Shown: in pieces, positions 9,565-17,732 of the stretch
How positions within the stretch are numbered: the stretch's first letter is position 1
Layout of the letters: the number at the start of each line of letters is the position of its first letter
Source of the DNA: Chitinophagaceae bacterium
GTDB taxonomy: Bacteria; Bacteroidota; Bacteroidia; Chitinophagales; Chitinophagaceae
Assembly: GCA_016720775.1 (NCBI GenBank)
Contig: JADKJX010000003.1
Span: 558,001 to 622,000, forward strand
Direction: 5' to 3'
DNA length: 64,000 nucleotides
The notes under the pieces: model-generated
What the model was told of the DNA's origin: nothing
What the model saw: only the letters and a program-made list of their open reading frames with translations
The model's database searches: none
Program-made: the position numbers and the translations under genes

Positions 9565-9704
9565 AAAATTTTTTTTTCAACATTTTATTCGATATTCGCT
9601 GTCCTGCTAAAGTTTTTTTTCGTTGAAAACTGAAAAGAAATTTAACCCGGCAAAATCACGGAAGAAACAATTCTTAACTCGATATATAAATTGCTTAAGG
9701 ACTA

Positions 9705-11138
9705 ATGGACAAAGTTTTTGAAAAAGTATGGGCTAATTGTTTGGAGATAATCAAAGACATTGTTGAATGGCAGCATTTCAAAACATGGTTTGAACCTATT
9801 AAACCGGTTGCATTAAAAGAAAAAGTTTTAACCATCCAGGTCCCCAGCCAGTTTTTTTATGAGTACTTAGAAGAACATTATGTTTCGCTTCTTGCAAAAA
9901 CATTAAAAAGGGAATTAGGAAAAGATGCAAGGCTTGAATACCGCATCATGGTTGACAGCGGAAACAGCAAGAACAAACAACAAACCGTTGATATTCCAGG
10001 ACAGGGTTACAAATCATTTGCAAATAACGAAATGGATTTTCCTTTAGTAATAAATAATCCTGTTAAAAATCCTTTCGTAATTCCGGGATTGAAAAAGATG
10101 CAGATCGATCCGCAGCTGAACCCGGCCTATACATTCGAAGCATTTATTGAAGGCGATTGCAACCGGGTAGCCCGCCGGGCCGGTAAAACGGTTGCTGAAA
10201 AGCCGGGAACTACCTCTTTTAATCCCTTGGTTATATATGGCGGTGTTGGATTGGGTAAAACCCACCTTGCCCAGGCAATAGGTAATGAAGTAAAAAGGCT
10301 TCATGCCAATAAGATCGTATTATATGTTAGCTCAGAGAAGTTCATTAACCAGTTCATCGATCATGGCCGCAACGGGGCTATCAATGATTTCATTCATTTT
10401 TACCAGTTGATAGACGTTTTGATCATTGATGATGTGCAGTTCTTTAACCGGGCTGAGAAATCACAGGATGCGTTCTTCTCTATCTTTAATCACCTGCACC
10501 AGAGCGGTAAGCAGTTGATATTAACCAGCGACAAGCCACCTAAAGACCTGGAAGGGGTACAGGAAAGATTACTGAGCCGTTTCCGCTGGGGTTTAAGTGC
10601 CGACCTGCAGGTTCCTGATTACGATACGAAGATCGAGATACTTGATAAGAAGATGAAGAACGATGGGTTGGAAATGCCCCGTGAAGTAGTGAAGTATATA
10701 GCCTATAATATCAACAGTAATGTGCGTGAATTAGAAGGTGCTTTGATATCATTATTGGCACAATCTTCGCTAAACAAGAGGGAAATTGATCTTGAATTGG
10801 CTAAAAAAGTACTTCGCAATTTTGTAAAATCTTCCAGTAAGGAGATCACCATCGATACCATCCAGAAAATGGTGTGCGAATACTTTGATGTGCCTTACGA
10901 TAAGCTCTTGCAAAAAACACGTAAGCGTGAAATTGTACAGGCCCGCCAGATCACCATGTTCCTGGCTAAGGCGTTCACTAAAAATTCACTCAAAACCATC
11001 GGCGAGCATTTTGGCGGAAGAGATCATACCACCGTGATCCACAGTTGCCAGACAGTAAAAGACCTGATGGATACCGACAGCCTCTTTAAAGAAAGCGTAC
11101 TGGAACTGCAGCAAAAGGTTCACCTGGCTGCCATGTAA
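9705..11138 (+). CDS. dnaA: Chromosomal replication initiator DnaA
   Basis: The full-length 477-residue protein has domain I at about 1-90 and a linker. The AAA+ domain carries Walker A GGVGLGKT (179-186) and Walker B IIDDVQF (240-246), with an arginine-finger region at RLLSRFRWG. The C-terminal DnaA-box-binding helix-turn-helix carries GGRDHTTV at 437-444. It binds DnaA boxes at oriC and opens the origin. dnaN and recF are not adjacent. I see no cluster of TTWTNCACA boxes in the 140 bp upstream, so the origin is not obviously here. A weak terminator follows. Confidence 0.97.
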   Translation: MDKVFEKVWANCLEIIKDIVEWQHFKTWFEPIKPVALKEKVLTIQVPSQFFYEYLEEHYVSLLAKTLKRELGKDARLEYRIMVDSGNSKNKQQTVDIPGQGYKSFANNEMDFPLVINNPVKNPFVIPGLKKMQIDPQLNPAYTFEAFIEGDCNRVARRAGKTVAEKPGTTSFNPLVIYGGVGLGKTHLAQAIGNEVKRLHANKIVLYVSSEKFINQFIDHGRNGAINDFIHFYQLIDVLIIDDVQFFNRAEKSQDAFFSIFNHLHQSGKQLILTSDKPPKDLEGVQERLLSRFRWGLSADLQVPDYDTKIEILDKKMKNDGLEMPREVVKYIAYNINSNVRELEGALISLLAQSSLNKREIDLELAKKVLRNFVKSSSKEITIDTIQKMVCEYFDVPYDKLLQKTRKREIVQARQITMFLAKAFTKNSLKTIGEHFGGRDHTTVIHSCQTVKDLMDTDSLFKESVLELQQKVHLAAM

Positions 11139-11169
11139 TAAACCGACCTGATACCAAGCACTAATAGTA

Positions 11170-11201
11170 GATCCGGGTTCTTTAATGAGTCCGGATTTTT
11201 A
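11170..11201 (+). terminator. Probable rho-independent terminator after dnaA
   Basis: Arms ATCCGG (11171-11176) and CCGGAT (11191-11196) enclose a 14-base loop and are followed by a T5 run. The short stem makes this moderately strong. Confidence 0.6.
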
Positions 11202-11314
11202 ATGCAAAAAAGTTTCCGGGATAAATTGGCCTGTTTTTCCATTTAGTTTTGGGTGATAACGCTTAGGATTGTATTTTTGCCACCCCTTACAAAATAGTAA
11301 GGGCAGGTCAACAA

Positions 11315-11404
<90 letters not shown>

Positions 11405-11418
11405 AGAGTAGTTAGGTT

Positions 11419-11460
11419 GGGTTAAACTGTTCCGCTGGCTGGCGGATCGAATCCCACCTC
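11419..11460 (+). repeat. Damaged partial copy of the tRNA-Ser 3' half, carrying a palindrome
   Basis: Twelve bases (gggttaaactgt, 11419-11430) repeat 11364-11375 of tRNA-Ser, and cgaatcccacc (11448-11458) repeats 11386-11396. Between them the original variable-arm bases are replaced by the palindrome TCCGCTGGCTGGCGGA (11431-11446), a family seen elsewhere in the window. This looks like a tandem duplication remnant or an old attachment site, not a functional tRNA. Confidence 0.75.
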
Positions 11461-11528
11461 CTGAAAAGTTCTTTATGTTCTTCGATTGATCGGGTTCTCC
11501 CAATAAGCCCATCAAATATTTTTAAGTT

Positions 11529-11603
11529 CGGGATGTAGCGTAGCCCGGTTATCGCGCCTGGTTTGGGACCAGGAGGTCGCAAGTTCGAATCTTGCCATCC
11601 CGA
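11529..11603 (+). tRNA. tRNA-Pro (UGG anticodon)
   Basis: Acceptor arms cgggatg (11529-11535) and catcccg (11596-11602) pair fully; the discriminator is A11603. The anticodon stem cctgg/ccagg holds loop tttggga with anticodon TGG at 11564-11566. The T arm contains gttcgaat. CCA is not encoded. A terminator lies about 12 bp downstream. Confidence 0.96.
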
Positions 11604-11614
11604 CAAAATGACCC

Positions 11615-11650
11615 AAGCCCTTCGATTTATTTCGAAGGGCTTTTTGTTTT
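11615..11650 (+). terminator. Intrinsic terminator after tRNA-Pro
   Basis: The 11-bp stem aagcccttcga (11615-11625) pairs with tcgaagggctt (11632-11642) around a 6-base loop, followed by a T-rich run. It ends the tRNA transcript before the pyrimidine genes. Confidence 0.88.
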
Positions 11651-11731
11651 CATATGTCTCATTCAGATTTCCAGCACTAACTTTTAAGGTCTCAGTTATT
11701 TTCTTTAATTTATGGTTCAATAAACTTGTAT

Positions 11732-13189
11732 ATGAAATACGCCCCGCTTAAAAATTATATCAACGGAAAATTTGTTGATGCGTCCTCTCCCCGTACGATG
11801 GAAGTGATTTCTCCCATTGATGGCAATCCATTATCTACCGTACCAATGTCTTCAGCAAAAGATCTGAACGAAGCAGTTATAGCCGCAAAAGCCGCTTTTC
11901 CTGGCTGGAGTAAAACACCGATCAAGGAAAGGGTACAGGTCTTCTTTCGTTATAAAACATTGTTGGAAAAAAACTTAAAGGAACTGGCAGAATTGTGCAG
12001 TGAAGAAAATGGCAAGACCTACGGCGAATCAGTAGCTGAAATAGAAAAATGCATCGAACTTACCGAGTTTGCAACTTCACTTCCGCAGTTAGTAACAGGT
12101 GAGATATTGGAAGTAAGCAAAGGTGTGGAATGCCGAACGGAGCATGTGCCGCTGGGAGTTGTGGCATCCATCGTTCCGTTCAATTTCCCGGCCATGGTGC
12201 CAAACTGGACCTTGCCAAATGCAATTGCCCTCGGAAATTGCATGATCATCAAACCATCAGAAAAAGTGCCATTGAGTTGTGGAAGGCTTGCCGGGTTATT
12301 AAAGGAAGCCGGTCTGCCTGATGGAGTTTTTAATATCGTTCATGGTGATGTGGAAATTGTGGAAGCCATTTGCGATCACCCCGGTATTGAAGCTGTTTCA
12401 TTTGTTGGTTCTACTAAAGTTGCAAAGATCGTTTACCAGCGGGCTACCTCAAATTATAAAAGATGCCTGGCCCTGGGAGGAGCAAAAAATCATTTGATGG
12501 TATTGCCGGATGCCATACCGGGAATGACTGCACAGAATGTTGCTGCCAGTATGAGTGGCTGTGCAGGACAACGTTGTATGGCTGCCAGTGCCATGATCGG
12601 TGTGGGAAATGTGGACAGCATCATTGACAAGATCTGCGAAGAAGCAAGAAAGATCATCCCAGGCGAAAACTTAGGAGCCGTAATTAATAAAGCATCGCAG
12701 GAAAGAATTGAAAAATATATCGGCGAGGCTGAAAGAGACGGTGCTAAAATTTTAGTCGATGGACGCAATACCAAAGTGAAAGGAAAAGAGAATGGTACGT
12801 ATGTTGGCCCAACGGTTATTGATTTTGTAAAACCCGAAATGAGTGTTGCCAAAGAAGAAATTTTCGGCCCGGTGATTTCCATCATGCGTACCAATACGGT
12901 TGATGAAGCATTGGCTATTGAAAATGCAAACCCTTATGGCAATGCAGCATCGGTATTTACACAGAACGGCGGCATGGCCCGTTATATCATCGACCGGGCG
13001 AGTGCCGGCATGATCGGCGTAAATGTGGGTGTACCAGTACCACGTGAACCATTTTCTTTTGGTGGATGGAATGAAAGTAAATTTGGTGTAGGGGATATAA
13101 CCGGAAAGAGTTCAATTGAATTCTGGACAAAATTGAAGAAGAGTACAACAAAATGGAACGCAGAGGCCGGTGTGAACTGGATGAGCTGA
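11732..13189 (+). CDS. mmsA: CoA-acylating (methyl)malonate-semialdehyde dehydrogenase
   Basis: From the ATG at 11732 (a TTG two codons earlier is less likely) the protein is 485 residues, the normal family length. Aldehyde dehydrogenase landmarks are present: PFNFPAMVP with Asn151, GSTKV at 227-231, ELGG-equivalent ALGGAKNH at 247-254, and catalytic Cys282 in GQRCMA. The SGCAGQRCMA signature is typical of MMSDH, which needs CoA and forms acetyl- or propionyl-CoA with CO2 release. As first gene of the pyrimidine locus it would handle malonate semialdehyde from uracil and methylmalonate semialdehyde from thymine. Confidence 0.93.
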   Translation: MKYAPLKNYINGKFVDASSPRTMEVISPIDGNPLSTVPMSSAKDLNEAVIAAKAAFPGWSKTPIKERVQVFFRYKTLLEKNLKELAELCSEENGKTYGESVAEIEKCIELTEFATSLPQLVTGEILEVSKGVECRTEHVPLGVVASIVPFNFPAMVPNWTLPNAIALGNCMIIKPSEKVPLSCGRLAGLLKEAGLPDGVFNIVHGDVEIVEAICDHPGIEAVSFVGSTKVAKIVYQRATSNYKRCLALGGAKNHLMVLPDAIPGMTAQNVAASMSGCAGQRCMAASAMIGVGNVDSIIDKICEEARKIIPGENLGAVINKASQERIEKYIGEAERDGAKILVDGRNTKVKGKENGTYVGPTVIDFVKPEMSVAKEEIFGPVISIMRTNTVDEALAIENANPYGNAASVFTQNGGMARYIIDRASAGMIGVNVGVPVPREPFSFGGWNESKFGVGDITGKSSIEFWTKLKKSTTKWNAEAGVNWMS

Positions 13190-13225
13190 TGCCCCCTCAA
13201 TCCCCAAGGGGGAAGATTTGGGGCA
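13190..13225. repeat. GC-rich palindromic element (family A), intergenic
   Basis: Outer arms TGCCCCC (13190-13196) and TGGGGCA (13219-13225) enclose an inner CCCC-aa-GGGGG palindrome. It starts directly after the mmsA stop codon. It belongs to the same loose family as the in-frame elements at 13322, 46873 and 46999. Confidence 0.75.
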
Positions 13226-13233
13226 TAATAAAA

Positions 13234-13249
13234 CTGGGATCATTCAAAA
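13234..13249 (+). repeat. 16-bp direct repeat, copy 1 of 2
   Basis: The sequence ctgggatcattcaaaa recurs exactly at 13347-13362, inside the aminotransferase start region. In both places it lies just 3' of a family A palindrome, which suggests a local duplication of about 113 bp. Confidence 0.8.
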
Positions 13250-13276
13250 CAAAATCTGTAACAGAAAAATAATTTT

Positions 13277-14680
13277 ATGAGTACTGAAACAAAAAGCAGC
13301 AATGAAGTAAAAGTCTCTTCAAATCCCCCCTTGGGGGGTGGGGGGGCTGGGATCATTCAAAATAATCTCGACTACACGTTATTCTCCTGGAGCAAACAAA
13401 AAGGCATTGCGCCTATTGCCGTAAAATATGGAGAAGGCGTTTATCTCTACGATTACGATGGCAAACGTTACATCGATTTTTCATCGGGACTGATGAATGT
13501 GAATATTGGCCACGGCAACCAACGCATCACCGAAGCGGTGGTTAAGCAAATGCAGGAAGTGAGTTATGTTACGCCAAGCTGTGTTACCAAAGTGCGAGGT
13601 GAGTTAGGTAAGAAACTTGCGGAGATCTGTCCCGGTGATTTGAACAAAGCATTCTTTACATTATGCGGCGCTACTTCTATTGAAAATGGGATCAAGCTTT
13701 CCCGGCTTTATACCGGCCGGCATAAAATATTAAGTCGCTACCAGTCTTACCACGGCGCTTCTATCGGCGCCATCTCTGCCAGTGGTGACCCCAGGCGGAT
13801 CCCTGCGGATGCACAACAGGCACCAAATTTTATTCATTTCGATCTTCCTTATTTATACCGCTGGGAATATGGCGAAGAAAATTTATTGAAGGAATCGGTT
13901 GCGCAATTAGAAAGGATGATCGCTTATGAGGGGCCTGCAAATATTGCAGCCATATTACTGGAAGGTGAATCTGGTTCTTCGGGTTGCCTGCAATATCCAA
14001 CAGGTTATTTAAAAGCCGTAAGAGAAATATGTAACAAGCACGGCATCTTATTGATCATGGATGAAGTAATGAGTGGCTTTGGCCGAACCGGTAAATGGTT
14101 CGGTTTTGAAAATCACGGCATCATTCCCGATATGATCTGCATGGCGAAAGGATTAACCTGCGGTTATCTTCCATTTGGTTGTTTGATGGTATCCGATAAG
14201 ATCGCAGCAAAGTACGATGATACTGTGCTGGCGCTCGGACTTACTTATTCTGCTCACCCCGTAAGTTGTGCAGCTGCATTAGAGACCCTAAAAATTTATG
14301 AAGACGATGGCCTCATAGAAAATGCTGCGGCAATGGGTAAGTATGTAGAAGAGAAAGTTGAACTGTTAAAACAAAAGCATCCTTCCATTGGTAATTTCAG
14401 AACAACCGGTTTGTTGGGTTGCATTGAACTGGTGAAGAACAGGGATACCAAAGAACCCATGGCTCCCTTCAACGCAAAGCCCGATGAAATGACCGTGATG
14501 AATAAAATAGCGGCAAAGATCAAAGACCTGGGCATGTACACTTTTGTACGCTGGAGTTATATATTTATTGCGCCGCCACTCTGTGTTACCAAAGAACAGA
14601 TCGATGAAGGACTGGCGATCATCAGTGAAGCGATCAAAATAGCCGATGAAGAAACCCAAACACTCAATAGGAGGGATTAG
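13277..14680 (+). CDS. Class III aminotransferase (beta-alanine/beta-aminoisobutyrate type)
   Basis: The 467-residue PLP enzyme shows the class III signature MDEVMSGFGRTG with Asp262 contacting the PLP ring nitrogen, and Schiff-base Lys291 in CMAKGLTCG. In this operon it would transaminate beta-alanine or beta-aminoisobutyrate to the semialdehyde used by the upstream dehydrogenase; the amino acceptor cannot be read from sequence. Family similarity begins at about residue 29 (LDYTLFSW). Residues 16-24 (NPPLGGGGA) come from an in-frame palindromic element, and residues 24-29 overlap a 16-bp direct repeat, so the N-terminus seems to be a recent addition. Confidence 0.88.
   Translation: MSTETKSSNEVKVSSNPPLGGGGAGIIQNNLDYTLFSWSKQKGIAPIAVKYGEGVYLYDYDGKRYIDFSSGLMNVNIGHGNQRITEAVVKQMQEVSYVTPSCVTKVRGELGKKLAEICPGDLNKAFFTLCGATSIENGIKLSRLYTGRHKILSRYQSYHGASIGAISASGDPRRIPADAQQAPNFIHFDLPYLYRWEYGEENLLKESVAQLERMIAYEGPANIAAILLEGESGSSGCLQYPTGYLKAVREICNKHGILLIMDEVMSGFGRTGKWFGFENHGIIPDMICMAKGLTCGYLPFGCLMVSDKIAAKYDDTVLALGLTYSAHPVSCAAALETLKIYEDDGLIENAAAMGKYVEEKVELLKQKHPSIGNFRTTGLLGCIELVKNRDTKEPMAPFNAKPDEMTVMNKIAAKIKDLGMYTFVRWSYIFIAPPLCVTKEQIDEGLAIISEAIKIADEETQTLNRRD
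13322..13348 (+). repeat. GC-rich palindromic element (family A), in frame, encodes NPPLGGGGA
   Basis: The 27-bp unit has C6-TT-G6-T-G7 structure and is identical, base for base, to the minus-strand elements within 46873-46905 and 46999-47031. It contains no stop codon in any of the six frames. Confidence 0.9.
13347..13362 (+). repeat. 16-bp direct repeat, copy 2 of 2
   Basis: Exact second copy of 13234-13249. Here it encodes part of the N-terminal extension of the aminotransferase. Confidence 0.8.
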
Positions 14681-14699
14681 GAGATATTGAAATTCAGGA

Positions 14700-14745
14700 A
14701 GGAATTTCAAACTTCAAAATCTGCAAATTTTCAAATTAACAAAGG
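14700..14745. repeat. A/T-rich low-complexity repeat (caaattttcaaatta type)
   Basis: Repeated ttcaaa, caaaat and caaatt units lie between the aminotransferase stop and the conserved start of the NCS1 permease. They contribute to the unclear translation start of the permease. Confidence 0.5.
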
Positions 14746-14770
14746 GGATCAAAGAATCACAGACTCAGAT

Positions 14771-14789
14771 TCCCCTTGGGCAGGGGGCT
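14771..14789 (+). repeat. Degenerate family A palindrome at the NCS1 permease N-terminus
   Basis: The sequence tccccttgggcagggggct is a degraded version of the GC-rich element. Read in the permease frame it encodes PLGQGA, immediately before the conserved SLYNEDLAP. Confidence 0.6.
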
Positions 14790-14876
14790 TCATCTCTCTA
14801 CAACGAAGACCTTGCCCCCATTCCGCAAAACAAGCGAACCTGGGGCACCTGGAACTATGCAGCCTTATGGATCAGT

Positions 14877-16250
14877 ATGAGCTTGTGTATACCAACTTAT
14901 ATGCTGGCAAGTTCATTGATAGAAGGCGGCATGAACTGGTGGCAATCTATAATCACCATCTTCATTGGTAACACAGTTGTATTGATACCAATGATACTGA
15001 ACGGACATGCTGGCGCTAAATATGGAATACCATTTCCTGTTTTTGCAAGGGCAAGTTTTGGAACAACAGGTGCAAACATTCCGGCGATGCTAAGAGCAAT
15101 CGTTGCCTGCGGATGGTTTGGTATTCAGACATGGATCGGTGGTTTTGCTTTATATCAAATGATGAAACTCTGGATTCCTGCATTAGCAACATTACCGCAG
15201 GTCTTTCCTGATTCATTCGGATTACAAACAGGTCCCGCCATTTGTTTTTTTCTTTTCTGGCTGCTGAATATGTTCGTGGTTTACCTGGGGATAGAGAGCA
15301 TTAAAAAATTATTGGTCTTCAAAGCATTTTTTTTACCATTGGCTGCATTGGCATTATTATTCTGGGCAATCAATGCAGGGCATGGTTTGGGACCAATATT
15401 ATCTCAACCTTCAAAACTATCCGGCCCTGCATTCTGGGCGTACTTCTTTCCTGCATTAACTGGCATGGTTGGTTTTTGGGCAACGCTCTCTTTAAATATT
15501 CCTGATTTTACACGTTATGCAAAAAGCCAGAAGGCACAGATCAATGGACAAATAATCGGACTGCCACCATCCATGACCTTGTTTGCATTTATAGGAGTGG
15601 TGGTAACATCAGCCACATTTATTATTTATGGAGAGACAATTTGGGATCCGTTAGTACTTGCAGGGAAATTTGAAAATAAATTACTGGTGAGTATTGCGAT
15701 GATCGCCGTAGCAATTTCAACCTTAGCAACAAATATTGCAGCCAATATTGTAAGTCCAGCCAATGATTTTTCTAATCTCTCCCCTAATAAAATTAATTTC
15801 AGAACGGGCGGATATATAACCGGTGTTATCGGCATACTGATCTTTCCATGGAAATTAATTGCAGACCCGAATGGCTATATTTTTACCTGGCTCATTGCAT
15901 ACTCCAGTTTACTGGGCCCGGTAGGCGGCATCATGATCGCCGATTATTATTTTGTTCGGAAACAACAATTGAATGTTGTTGAATTGTATCAGCATACGGG
16001 TCGGTACCGGTTTAAGAATGGTTTCAATACGGCAGCCGTTATTGCCTTGCTGGCAGGAATCATACCCAACATACCCGGATTTTTACTGCAGATAAAACTC
16101 ATCTCATCAACTGTATTTCCTGCGTGGGTGTCGAACCTGTATCACTATGCATGGTTCGTGGGCTTCTTCGTAAGCGGAATTGTATATATCTTACTGATGA
16201 GGAATTATAAAACAGGAAGTGTAAATTTGGATAACAAAGAAAACAGTTGA
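14877..16250 (+). CDS. NCS1-family nucleobase/hydantoin permease
   Basis: The coordinates start at the first ATG in frame, giving 457 residues with about 12 hydrophobic segments. Conserved family text nevertheless continues upstream in the same frame: LYNEDLAPIPQNKRTWG is encoded from about 14796, before the ATG. The frame is open back to 14691 with no ATG, GTG or TTG. The real start is therefore probably upstream and either uses a rare codon or is separated by a frameshift in the repeat-rich leader. Motifs GIPFPVFARASFG and NIPDFTRYAKSQ are typical of NCS1 carriers. In this locus it should import uracil, thymine or hydantoin-like substrates. Confidence 0.85.
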   Translation: MSLCIPTYMLASSLIEGGMNWWQSIITIFIGNTVVLIPMILNGHAGAKYGIPFPVFARASFGTTGANIPAMLRAIVACGWFGIQTWIGGFALYQMMKLWIPALATLPQVFPDSFGLQTGPAICFFLFWLLNMFVVYLGIESIKKLLVFKAFFLPLAALALLFWAINAGHGLGPILSQPSKLSGPAFWAYFFPALTGMVGFWATLSLNIPDFTRYAKSQKAQINGQIIGLPPSMTLFAFIGVVVTSATFIIYGETIWDPLVLAGKFENKLLVSIAMIAVAISTLATNIAANIVSPANDFSNLSPNKINFRTGGYITGVIGILIFPWKLIADPNGYIFTWLIAYSSLLGPVGGIMIADYYFVRKQQLNVVELYQHTGRYRFKNGFNTAAVIALLAGIIPNIPGFLLQIKLISSTVFPAWVSNLYHYAWFVGFFVSGIVYILLMRNYKTGSVNLDNKENS

Positions 16251-16252
16251 TC

Positions 16253-17635
16253 ATGTCCTTGCTTATAAAAAATGCCCACATTGTCGGTACTGCTGATAAT
16301 TACACCGGTGATATCTATATCCAGGGGGAAAGTATAGTTGCAGTTGGAAAAAATCTTGATGTTAAAGCCGACCGGGAAATTGACGCAACAGGTTTGCTGG
16401 CTTTCCCCGGCTGTATTGACCCACACGTACATTTGGAAATGCCCTTCATGGGAACATTCAGCAGCGATAATTATGAAACGGGAACCCGTGCAGCTTTATA
16501 TGGCGGTACCACAACCGTGATTGATTTCATTCTTCAAAAGCAGGGAAATTCCTTATACGATGCATACAAAGAATGGAGTGGAAGGGCGAATGGGAATGCT
16601 GTGGGAGATTACAGCTTTCACATGGCTGTGACCGATTTTAATGAGAACACCTGTAAAGAGATCGTTGACCTGATTGAAAAAGAAGGCATCACTTCTTTTA
16701 AAATATTCATGGCATACAAAGGTGCATTGATGATCGATGATAAGCAGATGGTGGGACTGATGAATGAAGTAAAAGCACGTGGAGGCATGGTTACCGTTCA
16801 TGCCACCAATGGCGATATGATCGATTTCCTGATCGCAAAGAACAGGGCTGAAGGAAACCTGGCCCCACTTTATCATTATTTATCTCAACCCGAGATAACC
16901 GAAGCTGAAGCATCCGAACGTTTTGCTTCCATTGCAGGTTATACCGGATGCCCGGGCTACATTGTACACATGACCTGCGAAGGTGCTTTGAATGCAGTGC
17001 GAAATAACAACCGGGAGAATCAAAAAGTATTTGCAGAAACCTGTATTCAGTATTTATTACTCGATGCTTCTTTATATGAACAGAATTTTGAAGGAGCAAA
17101 ATGGGTAATGAGCCCGCCGCTGCGGGAGAAGAAAGACCAGGAAGCATTGTGGGCCGGCATCAACCAGGGATTGGTGCAAGTGGTAGCAACAGATCATTGC
17201 CCGTTTACCTGGGAGAAAAAATTATTAGGTAAAGATGATTTTTCTAAAATACCAAACGGCCATCCGGCTATAGAACACCGGGTTGAATTATTGTACAGCG
17301 AAGGGGTAAGGAAGGGAAGAATAACAATGAATAAGTTTGTGGAAGTATTAAGTACTAATCCTGCAAAAATTTTCGGTATGTTTCCTCGTAAAGGTTGCAT
17401 AGCGCCGGGTTCAGATGCTGATATTGTTTTGTTCGATCCTTTGAAAGAGCATGCTATCAGCGCATCAACACATCACATGAATACTGATTACTCAGCTTAC
17501 GAAGGGTGGAAACTGACCGGTAAAACTAAAACTGTTTTGCTAAGAGGGCAGGTTGTTATTGATGATGGAAAATGTTTGGTGGAAAAAGGAAACGGAAAGT
17601 ATATTAAACGTAATAAAGTACAAGGGAAAATATAA
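16253..17635 (+). CDS. hydA: Dihydropyrimidinase (hydantoinase)
   Basis: The ATG at 16253 follows the permease stop by 2 bp and gives a 460-residue enzyme. Binuclear zinc ligands are present: H58 and H60 in DPHVHLE, carbamylated Lys150 in TSFKIFMAYKG, H184 in TVHATNGD, a further His in IVHMTCEGA, and Asp in VATDHCPF. The enzyme opens the dihydrouracil or dihydrothymine ring to N-carbamoyl-beta-amino acids. It acts after PreTA and before beta-ureidopropionase, both encoded downstream. The size and active site are complete. Confidence 0.95.
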   Translation: MSLLIKNAHIVGTADNYTGDIYIQGESIVAVGKNLDVKADREIDATGLLAFPGCIDPHVHLEMPFMGTFSSDNYETGTRAALYGGTTTVIDFILQKQGNSLYDAYKEWSGRANGNAVGDYSFHMAVTDFNENTCKEIVDLIEKEGITSFKIFMAYKGALMIDDKQMVGLMNEVKARGGMVTVHATNGDMIDFLIAKNRAEGNLAPLYHYLSQPEITEAEASERFASIAGYTGCPGYIVHMTCEGALNAVRNNNRENQKVFAETCIQYLLLDASLYEQNFEGAKWVMSPPLREKKDQEALWAGINQGLVQVVATDHCPFTWEKKLLGKDDFSKIPNGHPAIEHRVELLYSEGVRKGRITMNKFVEVLSTNPAKIFGMFPRKGCIAPGSDADIVLFDPLKEHAISASTHHMNTDYSAYEGWKLTGKTKTVLLRGQVVIDDGKCLVEKGNGKYIKRNKVQGKI

Positions 17636-17636
17636 T

Positions 17637-17712
17637 TAAACCACGAAGACACAAAGGCACAAAGATTCACTAAGTCTTTGTGTTGCTTCGTGTTCTTCGT
17701 GTCTTTGTGGTA
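17637..17712. repeat. Long imperfect inverted repeat (family E) between hydA and the ureidopropionase gene
   Basis: The left arm begins accacgaagacacaaag and the right arm ends ctttgtggt, with further matching blocks ctttgtgt and cgtgtctttgtgg. The pair could fold into a long hairpin in the mRNA. Antisense open reading frames over it are artefacts. Confidence 0.75.
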
Positions 17713-17732
17713 AAAAAGTAAAACATAACTAT

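Noticed and set aside
9565..9704. Possible oriC upstream of dnaA
   Set aside because: The region is AT-rich but I found no cluster of DnaA boxes; an origin is not supported.
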